From the NCBI GenBank assembly GCA_002482965.1, contig DLGZ01000052.1, forward strand, positions 1-64,000: 64,000 bases of DNA. Direction: 5' to 3'. Shown in pieces: positions 25,002-33,537 of the stretch (its first letter is position 1; every line of letters begins with the position of its first letter). Made by a program: the position numbers and the translations under genes. The DNA comes from Verrucomicrobiaceae bacterium UBA7681. GTDB taxonomy: Bacteria > Verrucomicrobiota > Verrucomicrobiia > Verrucomicrobiales > Verrucomicrobiaceae. The notes below the pieces were generated by a model. The model made no database searches. It was not told where the DNA came from and saw only the letters and a list, made by a program, of their open reading frames with translations.

Positions 25002-25925
25002 ATGGAATTCATGGAACAAGCCATCGACACCCGACAGCTCCGCGCCTTCGTCCGTCTCGCTCGCAGCGGCAGCTTCACCCAGACCGGACGCGAACTGCAC
25101 CTGACGCAGAGTGCTGTCAGCCACGCCATCAAATCCCTGGAGACAGATCTCGGCAGCCGGTTGTTTCACCGCCAGGGCAAGCACGTTCACCTCACGCATG
25201 CCGGCCGCGAGCTGCTGCCGCATGCGGAAACGATTCTGCAGTCCATGTCTCATGCGCGCGCCGTTTTGGGAACGCTGGATCAAACGCCACGCGGCAGGCT
25301 CCGCATCGGCTGCACCACAGCCGCCGCCCAGTTCATCCTCCCCACCGTGCTGCGTGAGTTCAAGGAGTCCTTCCCTCTCTATGAAATTAAAGTCATCTGC
25401 GGTGAGACACCGGACACCATTGACCGGCTGGTAAAAAACGAAATTGACCTGTCGGTGAGCCTGCGGCCTCTGGATGTCTCGCGCCTGAACTGCCACGCCA
25501 TCTTCGATGACGAACTGAAGTTTCTCGTCTCGCCGCTGCACCGCTGGGCCCAAACCAGCCCGAAGCTGAAGGATGCGGCAAACGAAACCTTCATCGTGGC
25601 AAGCCGCAACAGCCTGAACTTCTCCATGATTCAGGAATACTTCCTCAAGAACGGCGTGCGTCTGCACTCCTTCATCGAACTGGGCAGCTCAGAGGCCACA
25701 GTGGAACTGGCCAAGCTGGGCATCGGCGTGGCGATTGCCGCAAGCTGGATTGCACGCGGCGAAATCGAAGCAGGTCAATTGATCGCCCTGCCCTTGCCAA
25801 AGGCAAAACTCAAGCGCCGCTGGATCGTCTCAACCCTCAAGAACCGCCCGCTGAACCTGCCCGAGCGCACGTTCATCGGACTCTGCGAAGAGGTGGGGCG
25901 GCGGATGAGCAACGACCATCTGTGA
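25002..25925 (+). CDS. LysR family transcriptional regulator of the nitrate operon
   Basis: The 307-residue protein has an N-terminal winged helix-turn-helix (LRAFVRLARSGSFTQTGRELHLTQSAVSHAIKSLE) and a LysR effector-binding domain (LRIGCTTAAAQFILPTVLREF). The ATG at 25011 is an alternative start. It is divergent from the nitrate operon across about 80 bp that carry an inverted repeat. LysR proteins such as NtcB and Nac control nitrogen genes, so control of the nitrate operon is the simplest reading. Its 3' end overlaps the convergent gene by 96 bp. Confidence 0.9.
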   Translation: MEFMEQAIDTRQLRAFVRLARSGSFTQTGRELHLTQSAVSHAIKSLETDLGSRLFHRQGKHVHLTHAGRELLPHAETILQSMSHARAVLGTLDQTPRGRLRIGCTTAAAQFILPTVLREFKESFPLYEIKVICGETPDTIDRLVKNEIDLSVSLRPLDVSRLNCHAIFDDELKFLVSPLHRWAQTSPKLKDAANETFIVASRNSLNFSMIQEYFLKNGVRLHSFIELGSSEATVELAKLGIGVAIAASWIARGEIEAGQLIALPLPKAKLKRRWIVSTLKNRPLNLPERTFIGLCEEVGRRMSNDHL

Positions 25926-26792
25926 AAGCGCCGAGCACAGATCGAGCAGCCTCCGGCGCAATTCCACAGCCTTACCAGCCAGCTCACGCTGCTCACGCTC
26001 ATACTGGGCGCGACCTTCAGGCGTTTCGATTCTCACCGGCTCATAGCCCATGGCGCTCAGGTCATACGGACTCGCACGCATGTCGAGATCACGCCCCATC
26101 AGCGCCAGTTCAAAGCACGCCCCTATCAGGTCCGAACCCGTCCAGGGCCAGAGCTTGGAAGACCATTTGTACAAATCCATGTTCGCATGCAGACACGCGC
26201 CTTGTTCGAGATCAGGCCGTGAGTCCAGCGTGGGCTGCAGCACATTCATAGGCCGCGCCTCCGCTGTGAAGAAACGAAACGCGTCATAGTGCGAGCAGCA
26301 CACGGGGAGCGACTCCACAAAGGCGGCGAGTTCGTGCGGCGGCAGCCGCAGTTCATACCCCTGGTGCCGCACCTGCTGCGCGGTCTGGCGGTACACCATG
26401 GCCCACTCATGCAGTCCGTAGCAGGCAAACCGCCCTGCCCTGCCGAGTATGCGAGAGCACAGCATGGCAACCCACGCGGCAAACTCGCGCTCGCGCTGCT
26501 TGAAGAGCCGCGCGTTGAGATGCAGCCGGTCATTCTCACGCACGAACCGTTCACCTTGCCACCACGGGCATGCTTCGAGATCAGCACTGGTGACTTCCAG
26601 GCTCACCCCCTGCGGTGGCACCCACTGCTTGAGCTTCGCCGGAGCAAAGCTGTAGTAGGTGAAGAGAAAATCATGCACCGGATGTTTGGCATCACGACTG
26701 CGGCGGTCCACGAAAGCATCTGCGTGCGCAGCAACGCGGGCTGCATGTGCCTGCATGCGCGCCTGCCATTGCTCTCTGCCCCAGACGATCAT
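25830..26792 (-). CDS. Conserved protein of unknown function (sometimes labelled 3-methyladenine DNA glycosylase)
   Basis: A 320-residue soluble protein with HDFLFTYYSFAPAKLKQW near the start, HEWAMVYRQ in the middle and CLHANMDLYKWSSKLWPWTGSDL near the centre-end. From memory, a related actinobacterial family is labelled 3-methyladenine DNA glycosylase, but I see no glycosylase helix-hairpin-helix here and would not trust that name. Its start overlaps the MgtE stop by 4 bp, so the two are co-translated. Its last 96 bp overlap the 3' end of the convergent LysR gene, so one of the ends may be unusual. Confidence 0.7.
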   Translation of the reverse strand: MIVWGREQWQARMQAHAARVAAHADAFVDRRSRDAKHPVHDFLFTYYSFAPAKLKQWVPPQGVSLEVTSADLEACPWWQGERFVRENDRLHLNARLFKQREREFAAWVAMLCSRILGRAGRFACYGLHEWAMVYRQTAQQVRHQGYELRLPPHELAAFVESLPVCCSHYDAFRFFTAEARPMNVLQPTLDSRPDLEQGACLHANMDLYKWSSKLWPWTGSDLIGACFELALMGRDLDMRASPYDLSAMGYEPVRIETPEGRAQYEREQRELAGKAVELRRRLLDLCSALSQMVVAHPPPHLFAESDERALGQVQRAVLEG

Positions 26793-27991
26793 GGCACCAG
26801 CAGCGTCGCGAGCCCCAGAAATGTCCCCATGCTGATCACATCCGTGGCGGTGGTCAGAAAGATGCTGGATGCGGTGGCCGGATCGGCACCGAATTTTCTC
26901 AGCAGCAGCGGAATCAAAGCCCCGCTCAAGCCGCTGACCACGCAGCTAAAAGTCATCGCGACCCACACCACGAATGCCAGCATGAGCGCGTTAGGATTGT
27001 GGTTCATGCGTGCATAGATCCCCATGCCGACGCCTGCGGAAATACCGACGAGCATGCCATTGTACAAACCAAGCAGCCCCTCCTTGATCACCAGCCGGCG
27101 CTCATCACCCGGTTTCAGATCCCCCAGCGTCATGCCACGCAGGGTTACCGCAAGCGCCTGGCAGCCGGTGTTGCCCGACTGACCGGCAAGCACCGGCAGA
27201 AATGCGGCGAGCAGCACCAGTCGGCCGAGCGTCCCTTCAAACACCCCGACAACCGTCGCAGCGATAAAGCAGGTGACGAGATTGATCTGCAGCCAAGGAT
27301 GGCGGAAGCGCAGGCTGCGCAGCAGTGGTGTGGAGAGGCGTTCTTCCTTTTCAACCCCCACCATCGATCCAACCTGGGCGCTGATTTCAATGGCTCGCGC
27401 CTCGAACAACGTCTGCCCGCGCACCAGCCCCAGCAGGATGCCGTCTTTGCTGCATACAGGATAGACGGGGTAGTGCTTGTTCACGACCATCTTCATCGCC
27501 TCCGTCAGCTCCATGTCCGGATCCAGCTTGAACGGATCTTTCAGCATCACCTCCGCCAGCCGCGACTCCGGCTCGGCCAGCATCAGGTCACGCATCACCA
27601 GCAGTCCGAGCAGGCACCCCTCTTCATCCGTGATGTACCCGTAAGTAATGAAGGCCTTCTTGGCGAGCTTGCGTACTTCCTCAATGGTGTCGCGTGCGGT
27701 CGCATCAGGACGGAACACCGCCACCGGCTCCTCCATCAGCCAGCCTACGCTGTCTTCGGGATGCTCGCGGTTCCTGGCCCACTGCCTGGCCTTGCGTAGC
27801 GGGACAAACGTCATGGCCGCAGTCCGCTGCTCATCCTGCATCTCCCCCAGCACCTGCTGGGCCACCAGTGGGTTCAACTGCTGCAGCACCTTCGCCGCGT
27901 CTTCGCCCGAGGCTTGCTCCAGCAGGTCGGCAGCGTCATGCGCCCCACTTTGGGATACGGCGTCAAGCAAAGAGTCAGAGGACGATTTCAT
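26789..27991 (-). CDS. mgtE: Magnesium transporter MgtE
   Basis: A 400-residue Mg2+ channel. It has a short helical N domain (DAADLLEQASGEDAAKVLQQL), a pair of CBS domains (VGWLMEEPVAVFRPDATARDTI; YPVYPVCSKDGILLGLV) and a C-terminal five-helix membrane domain (RHPWLQINLVTCFIAATVVGVFEGTL; PVLAGQSGNTGCQALAV). The N domain is shorter than in Thermus MgtE, and the overall length is slightly below the usual 450. It is divergent from the rhomboid gene across 88 bp. Confidence 0.93.
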   Translation of the reverse strand: MKSSSDSLLDAVSQSGAHDAADLLEQASGEDAAKVLQQLNPLVAQQVLGEMQDEQRTAAMTFVPLRKARQWARNREHPEDSVGWLMEEPVAVFRPDATARDTIEEVRKLAKKAFITYGYITDEEGCLLGLLVMRDLMLAEPESRLAEVMLKDPFKLDPDMELTEAMKMVVNKHYPVYPVCSKDGILLGLVRGQTLFEARAIEISAQVGSMVGVEKEERLSTPLLRSLRFRHPWLQINLVTCFIAATVVGVFEGTLGRLVLLAAFLPVLAGQSGNTGCQALAVTLRGMTLGDLKPGDERRLVIKEGLLGLYNGMLVGISAGVGMGIYARMNHNPNALMLAFVVWVAMTFSCVVSGLSGALIPLLLRKFGADPATASSIFLTTATDVISMGTFLGLATLLVP

Positions 27992-28079
27992 GCAGCGAAT
28001 CCAGCGTAACCGTGTCCGGGCCGCTTGTCATCGCCAACGCGAAAAAAACCTCGCGCAGGACGCGCGGACGGGCACATTC

Positions 28080-29075
28080 ATGCCCATGTCCCTCTATGAC
28101 CGCGATTACATGCGTGAAGTACCGCCACGTTCCGTTGCCGGAATGGCGCGGGAGTTCACGGCATTCCAAGTAATCCTTGGGATCAATATCGCAGTGTTCG
28201 TCATGCAGTTCGTGTTTGAGACCGGCTGGGCCCGGCACCCGCTGACGGGGGAGATGTACATGCCGCTGGGCGGTGTGAGTGTGCACGAACTGATGCGTGG
28301 CAATATCTGGACCCTCTTCACCTACATGTTTGTGCATGGCAGCGTGATCCACTTTGCTCTGAATATGATGCTGCTGTGGTTCGCAGGTCGCGGGGTGCAG
28401 CAACTGTTCGGCAGCCGCCATTTCACCCTGATCTACCTTTTCTCCGGCGTTATCGGAGCAGCTGCGGAGATGGCGGTGAATGGCTTTGTGCTAGGTGACA
28501 TGACCACACCGCTCATCGGCGCCTCTGCCTCGGTTTTTGGTCTGCTCATGGCGCTCGCCGTAGTGATGCCGGATGAAAAAATCACCGCTTTTATCTACTT
28601 CATCATTCCCGTGCAGTTGCGGCTGTGGACGCTGGCCAAAGGCCTCTTCATCATCCAGTTGGTCTTCGGTCTCGCCGGAATCTTGTTTAACGTCCTGCCC
28701 GAGGGGCTGAAGATTGCCTACTTCGCCCACCTCGGGGGTGCCGCATTGGGCTGGTTTTATGCACGCAGCCTAGGCTATGGAGGCAGACCCCTGACCTATG
28801 CCAGCCAGTGGCAGCCCGCCAAGTATCAACAGCAGCGCAAACCGGCCATGGCACGCACGCGTGTGCGGCCAGCGACCAATCTCGAAATGGATACGCCACC
28901 CCAGGCTTCACCACGGCCGTTGGACTCGATGGAAGCCTGGATGGAGGAGGTGGTGAATCCGCTGCTGGATAAAATAAACCTTCATGGCAAAGACAGCCTC
29001 ACCGCGGATGAGAAGCTCACCTTGGAACGTGCCAGCCGTGAAGTGGAACGCCGCCGCAAGGCCAAAGGTGGCTGA
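28080..29075 (+). CDS. Rhomboid family intramembrane serine protease
   Basis: A 331-residue membrane protease with six or so hydrophobic segments. The catalytic pair is visible: Ser149 in GASAS and His217 in FAHLGGAALG, with the oxyanion residues H91 and N95 in HFALNMMLLW. The charged C-terminal tail of about 100 residues ends in an Arg/Glu-rich helix (LTLERASREVERRRK), as seen in several verrucomicrobial rhomboids. The ATG at 28086 is an equally good start. The frame extends back to 27648, but that part is antisense to MgtE and not coding. Confidence 0.9.
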   Translation: MPMSLYDRDYMREVPPRSVAGMAREFTAFQVILGINIAVFVMQFVFETGWARHPLTGEMYMPLGGVSVHELMRGNIWTLFTYMFVHGSVIHFALNMMLLWFAGRGVQQLFGSRHFTLIYLFSGVIGAAAEMAVNGFVLGDMTTPLIGASASVFGLLMALAVVMPDEKITAFIYFIIPVQLRLWTLAKGLFIIQLVFGLAGILFNVLPEGLKIAYFAHLGGAALGWFYARSLGYGGRPLTYASQWQPAKYQQQRKPAMARTRVRPATNLEMDTPPQASPRPLDSMEAWMEEVVNPLLDKINLHGKDSLTADEKLTLERASREVERRRKAKGG

Positions 29076-29092
29076 AGCAGCACCCCCGTCAC

Positions 29093-29263
29093 ATGCTTTC
29101 CACACGCTCCGCACGCCTGGCTGCCCTGCTATTGCTGACCCTCCTGTTTGGCTGGACCGTGCGCGCCTGTCGCAAAGGAAAAGCAACCATCCTTCCGCCC
29201 CCAGCTCCCGCCATGGCGGCCCCACCTCACGAAACACCACCCAACACCTTCCCCGACGAGTAA
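29093..29263 (+). CDS. Small putative exported peptide, 56 residues
   Basis: An ATG 17 bp after the rhomboid stop opens a 56-codon frame ending TAA at 29261. It encodes a strong hydrophobic segment (RLAALLLLTLLFGWTVRAC) followed by a Pro/Ala-rich tail. This looks like a small membrane-anchored or secreted peptide and fills the gap before the adenosyltransferase gene. No family recognised. Confidence 0.5.
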   Translation: MLSTRSARLAALLLLTLLFGWTVRACRKGKATILPPPAPAMAAPPHETPPNTFPDE

Positions 29264-29295
29264 CCCCGCAATTTGTCATTCGTCATCCTCTTCCC

Positions 29296-29853
29296 ATGTC
29301 CATCGCCACCCGCAAAGGAGACCAAGGTCAGACCGACCTGCTGTTTGGCTGCCGTCTCGCCAAATCCCATCCCCGCGTCCACGCCCTCGGTGCAGTGGAT
29401 GAACTGAACGCCGCCCTCGGCCCGCTTCGCATCGCCGCCGCACGCGAGGAGACGCAGCAAATCGTCCCCAAGGTGCAGCGCTGGCTCATCGAACTCATGG
29501 GAGAGCTGGCAACTCCACCCGGCGATGAAACCCGCTATGCAGCCTCCCACCCCGAACGCATCTCCACCCCCAACGTCGTCTGGCTGGATGACTGGGTGGC
29601 AAAACTGGAAGCCGGCGGCGCGCTAAAATTCAAAGGCTGGGCGCTGCCCGGCGAAGCCGGTGTCATGAGCGGTGCCTATGCCGATCTCGCTCGTGTCGCC
29701 TGCCGCCGTGCCGAGCGCAACGTCATCGACCTGCAAGGCACTCCCGATCACGTGCCCAATGAAGAACTCATTCGTTTCCTCAACCGCCTTTCAGACGTGC
29801 TGTGGCTACTGGCCCGTTGGGAAGAGCAAAGTGTTGAACAGGGGAAGCCCTAA
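29296..29853 (+). CDS. pduO: Cob(I)alamin adenosyltransferase, PduO type
   Basis: Transfers the adenosyl group of ATP to cob(I)alamin to make coenzyme B12. The 185-residue protein shows the PduO-type pattern: an N-terminal TRKGDQGQTDLLFG nucleotide loop, HALGAVDELNAALG, and near the end ARVACRRAERNVIDL and PNEELIRFLNRLSDVLWLLAR. The start at 29296 removes a long non-coding extension. No other cobalamin genes adjoin. Confidence 0.92.
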   Translation: MSIATRKGDQGQTDLLFGCRLAKSHPRVHALGAVDELNAALGPLRIAAAREETQQIVPKVQRWLIELMGELATPPGDETRYAASHPERISTPNVVWLDDWVAKLEAGGALKFKGWALPGEAGVMSGAYADLARVACRRAERNVIDLQGTPDHVPNEELIRFLNRLSDVLWLLARWEEQSVEQGKP

Positions 29854-29866
29854 AAGATTACGATTA

Positions 29867-30916
29867 AACCGTTACAATTTTACTAACGGCCACCAGCTTC
29901 AGAGATCGTCCACATACAGCTCTGGCACGTAAAAACATCAAAATATTCAATGTAACGCTTAATTAGTAACGACTAATTGGTTTTGCCAAACCTCGCCTAA
30001 GGAACGCTGCGCCACCAAAGCGCGTAACGCCAATAACGTAATAACATAAACAAGACAGTACCCTTCAGTCCAAGAGTCTAACCGATCTCAAAATGGGTAA
30101 CGATTTAAGCGTATCTCCTTCTCTGCAAAGACCGACCCCTCAGGCAGGGAGAGCACCGAATCGATGACATGCTAACGAATAAGTCGTGATTAAAAATCGA
30201 GCCTGAATGACGCATCGTTCTTTTCAGCATTACAATTTCACCAGCCCATTAAATGTAACGATTGTTTGGTAACCATTATCAAGGATGGGTGTACTTTCCG
30301 AGCCACCTTTTGCAACCCAAGCTCTTCTCTCATTCGGGAGCGATGAAAGAAAAAGCCTAAACGTTTAGAGCATTATAAAAATTTCTATGGCCTATCTGCC
30401 TGATAGTATCGTGCGGACATAAAGCGAATCCCCTCTCCCCACCGATGATATGGCAACGTGACAGGACGTGCTTTGGGGAGAGGTAAGGGTGAGGGGCCGT
30501 CCCATGCAAGCGAAGGGGGGCGTCGTCCCCTCACCCCGTCCCTCTCCCCGAAGAAAAGAATTCTTCGTTGTTGAGTGTCAGGGGCGGGGAGAGGGAGAAC
30601 CGCTTTAGCTGCCCTGGATTTATAGGACACACTATTTTTTAAAATGCTCTAAGCAACGTTAACGGCGTAACTGCTCAGGCCACCTTGCCTTTTCGATTCA
30701 CTTAACTTCACCTATTGTAACAATTTTTTCGCAACGATTTCATCGTTATATTCCTTACCCAACCAGGGGATGCCGTGTTGCTGACGATCTTCACCTAGAG
30801 GTTTCAAAACTGATTACTTGGCAGTAACGAATAAGTAGCTTTAGAATTGTAAATCAGAACTTTGAATATGGTTATTACTAACTGAATGATTCAGTCCTGA
30901 TCAGAACAATGTAACG
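29867..30916 (+). repeat. Cluster of TAACG words
   Basis: TAACG occurs on the plus strand at 29884, 29953, 29967, 30025, 30034, 30098, 30173, 30256, 30660, 30825 and 30912, and as its complement CGTTA at 29870, 30657 and 30744. Longer shared words include AATGTAACG three times and TAACGAATAAGT at 30173 and 30825. Spacing is irregular. Confidence 0.75.
30365..30652. mobile_element. 288-bp MITE-like element with terminal inverted repeats
   Basis: The ends TTAGAGCATTATAAAAA and the inverted TTTTTAAAATGCTCTAA match at 16 of 17 positions. Further in, AAAGCG...CCTCTCCCC recurs in inverted form. The centre holds a second inverted repeat: GGGGAGAGGTAAGGGTGAGG at 30475 against its near complement at 30527-30549. 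There is no transposase inside; the only open frame is a by-product of the repeats. No clean target duplication is visible. Confidence 0.7.
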
Positions 30917-31032
30917 GTAAGGTCACCGTAGGCAGAGATGTCGGCAGCACCTCAACAAGCGCAACTGCGTACGGCTGACCTCCATATAGGCACTGTCAGG
31001 ACGTCAGTGAGACCTTCTACGGCAGCGAGAGC

Positions 31033-31884
31033 ATGGCACGGCACTGGATCATCCAATACACCGAGGGTTCTCGACAGTCTCATCAGACAAAACACACAGG
31101 GGGTAGGAGGGGCAAGACCAGCCTACAACGACTCGATGAAGTGCTGATTTCCATTCTCAAAAACCCCGCTCAAGCAGCCTTGGAGCACTGGACAGGCACG
31201 AAACTCCACAGCTGGTTGCTGGAGCAACTCCTCTCCAGCTGAGCTAATAGTACCGTGGTGGAGCTACCTGCGCATGCCCCGTCCTAGGCCGCGGCCAACT
31301 GCTTGATGCCCCTCAACGCGAGCCCCCAGCATCATGGCTTCTGCGCCCAGATCGCCACGCCTGCCGCAGCCCCGCAGGTCGAGTTGTGGCTCGCTGACAA
31401 GTGGGGAGCGGATGACGATCCGCGGCCAAGACAACCGTGATGGGCGCAGACGGGTAGCAAACCGAAAGTGTCGCACCTCGGCAACATATCCGGCGTAGCG
31501 CTCTTGGCGCTGTGTGTCCGCAGAGCTGCGAGTTCCTCAGGTTCCTGTTCGATGGCGTCGGCAATGCCGGTTCCAGCGCCGGCTTGAAGAACTGGTGCGC
31601 AGCGTAACTTCCAAGCTGGCTGCGGCGGGTACGGCTGCTCAACAACGCGTCCTGGCACAGGGTCAAAAACGCTCAACTGGCACCAGTTCGAAGCGTTGTT
31701 CCTGGCTCCTTACACCAGGGACTTCAATCCCATTGAGCGGCTGTGGCGGCGTCTGAAAGCTGACTTCCTCACCGACAGGATCGCACGCAACTTTACAGAA
31801 CTTGAGGACAGCCTCTGCCACGCTCTTAATCGCATCATGTCATCTGTCGCACAGACCACCTGTATCTGCTCGATTCCGAAATGA
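31033..31884 (+). pseudogene. Decayed IS630-family transposase
   Basis: The C-terminal part is clear: LNWHQFEALFLAPYTRDFNPIERLWRRLK (31673 onward) is the DDE_3 end of IS630 transposases. In another frame just before it LLNNASWHRVKN matches the usual LDNASWHK, so a frameshift separates them. Further upstream VELWLADKWG...WAQTGSKPKVSHLGN, interrupted by stops, matches the first-Asp region. The 31033-31242 frame (RGKTSLQRLDEVL...W) resembles the winged-helix N-terminus. At least three frame changes or stops make it inactive. I could not define the element's ends. Confidence 0.75.
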
Positions 31885-31937
31885 GCTTTGCGGTTTGCTA
31901 TAAACAGACAAAACCACTTGGCCGCCTCCCCGCTTCT

Positions 31938-31972
31938 CAAAAAAAACGGAGTGATGCGAGGCATCACTCCGT
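31938..31972 (-). terminator. Intrinsic terminator of the Gld-type operon
   Basis: On the minus strand the stem ACGGAGTGATGC / GCATCACTCCGT with a three-base loop is followed by a run of about eight T. It lies 30 bp past the DUF4340 stop codon. Confidence 0.9.
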
Positions 31973-32001
31973 CAGGGGAAAGTTATCTGTCGGTTTGAAC
32001 C

Positions 32002-33489
32002 TTAAGGCTTCACAGGCTTGCTAGGCTCAGCAGCCGGGGCAGGCACAACCGGTTTGGCCGGTTCCGGAGCAGTCGCAGGCACCACCGGCTTTTCACCGGT
32101 GATCGGATTGGCATCGGGAGCCGGAGCGGGCTTGAGCTCAGGTTTGGGAGCTGCTGGCATTGGCACAGCAGGCGTAGTCACGCTGAGGGGAGGCGCAGGA
32201 TTCGCAGCCGGAACGGCTGGAGCCGCAGAGCTGCCTGGCACAGTTGTGGGCGGAGCCAGGTTCAGGCCGGGAATCATTTTTTTGATATCGGGCAGCCCAG
32301 AAGGGCTGGCATTGCCACCTGCGGCAGGGGCCTGCTGATTCGCTGGTGGAGGAGTGCCGAGGATTTCAGCGCGCTTTTTCAAAAGGCTGCTGACGGTGTA
32401 TTCCGTGATCTCATACACCCAGCCTTCGAACCGCTTCTCGTTGGCCAGTTTCTCTTCCAGCTTTTTCTTCTCTTCAGCAAAAGCTTCGTCGTTTTTCTTT
32501 TTGTCTTCAGGCTTCTCATCCTTCACAGCGGCACGTTCCTTGGGGAAGTCGGCACTGACACTCATGGTCAGGTAGTATTTGTCTCCATCCCCCTGCCCTG
32601 CCTGCTTCACAGCCTGGATGTTGTAGGTGAAGCCATCGAAGGTGATTAGCTTTGCCTTCACCGCGTCTTTCATGGTTGCGGCGGCCTTGTCTTTGCTCAG
32701 CACGTCATTGAAGGTCGGGCTGGAGAGCAGCGTGCCAAGCGATACCTTGCCAGCGTCGATGCTTTCACCAGGCCCGGCACCTACGAGGGTGAAATCTCCC
32801 GTTTCATCTGCTCGGGTGGCTTTCCACGAGTCCGCTGGTTTTGCGGCGGTGACTTCCACCGACTTCAGCTTCTGCACATCAAAAAAGCCTTTCGCCAGCC
32901 AGACATCTGGCTTGGTCACCAGATCGGGCAGCTGGTCGCCAATCAACCAAATAGTGTCCTCTCCCTGGATGCGAATGAAACGATCACCCGTGGCGCCGCC
33001 GAACATTTTCATCTGATCATTGTTGGAGCCGCCGGAACTGGTCACCTGCCCGCCCAGCACAAAGGAGTGTTTCAGTGTGTCCTTCTCGTCGAACAATTCG
33101 ACGAGAGTCCCCACGCCAGTAGCGGTGGCATTCCCAGGAGAGTTCACACTCACCTTGCCCCAGGAGTCCTTGCCGATGTGGCGGCTTCCTTTGATCTTTT
33201 CATACTTGAGGCTCATCAGCGCGGTCTGGAGCTTCTCTTTTTCAACGGGGTATCCCGCACGCTCAAGGACGACCCAGGTGTCATTCTGGACGGCGAGGGT
33301 AGTCTCAGACTTGTCCTCCTTGATTCGGATTTTCTTGATGCCGTTGATGTCAAAATCTGGAAACAACAGCTCCCGCGATTTCACATTCATAACGGAACGA
33401 TTCAGGCGCGAGTTGCGCTTGTTGGACTGAAAATAGGCGGTCCCGGCGATGGCGACGAGTACAACCAAAAGGATGATGATCTTCTTCAT
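32002..33489 (-). CDS. DUF4340 domain protein
   Basis: A 495-residue protein with one N-terminal membrane anchor (IIILLVVLVAIAGTAYF) and a large exposed part. Segments such as FPDFDINGIKKIRIKEDKSETTLA, TWVVLERAGYPVEKEKLQTALMSL and DTIWLIGDQLPDLVTKPDVWL are typical of DUF4340. The last 110 residues are a Pro/Ala-rich disordered tail. DUF4340 genes commonly follow GldG-like genes, as here, and the protein is presumed to work with that ABC system. Function unknown. Confidence 0.85.
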   Translation of the reverse strand: MKKIIILLVVLVAIAGTAYFQSNKRNSRLNRSVMNVKSRELLFPDFDINGIKKIRIKEDKSETTLAVQNDTWVVLERAGYPVEKEKLQTALMSLKYEKIKGSRHIGKDSWGKVSVNSPGNATATGVGTLVELFDEKDTLKHSFVLGGQVTSSGGSNNDQMKMFGGATGDRFIRIQGEDTIWLIGDQLPDLVTKPDVWLAKGFFDVQKLKSVEVTAAKPADSWKATRADETGDFTLVGAGPGESIDAGKVSLGTLLSSPTFNDVLSKDKAAATMKDAVKAKLITFDGFTYNIQAVKQAGQGDGDKYYLTMSVSADFPKERAAVKDEKPEDKKKNDEAFAEEKKKLEEKLANEKRFEGWVYEITEYTVSSLLKKRAEILGTPPPANQQAPAAGGNASPSGLPDIKKMIPGLNLAPPTTVPGSSAAPAVPAANPAPPLSVTTPAVPMPAAPKPELKPAPAPDANPITGEKPVVPATAPEPAKPVVPAPAAEPSKPVKP

Positions 33490-33537
33490 GTCGTTGAGGA
33501 AATGAACAGGTTCTTAAAAAGAAGGTTAAAATGAAAA

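Larger units (their letters stand above)
29854..31032. other. AT-richer gene-poor island
   Basis: I see no protein-coding gene in this 1.2-kb stretch. It is visibly richer in A and T than the flanks, contains many copies of TAACG, and hosts a short inverted-repeat element at 30365-30652. The decayed IS630 transposase follows directly. Together these suggest a landing site for mobile DNA or the remains of one. Confidence 0.7.

Noticed and set aside
27648..28079. Upstream extension of the rhomboid frame
   Set aside because: It is antisense to MgtE, with a Ser/Arg-rich non-conserved sequence.
30385..30630. 81-codon minus-strand frame inside the inverted-repeat element
   Set aside because: It is made of the element's own repeats (GERDGVRGRR and PSPLPLP), as is typical of frames read through MITE-like sequence.
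29867..30916. CRISPR array, integron attC array, or origin iterons
   Set aside because: There are no regular repeats with spacers, no attC-like paired boxes around cassettes, no integrase and no DnaA boxes or replication gene.
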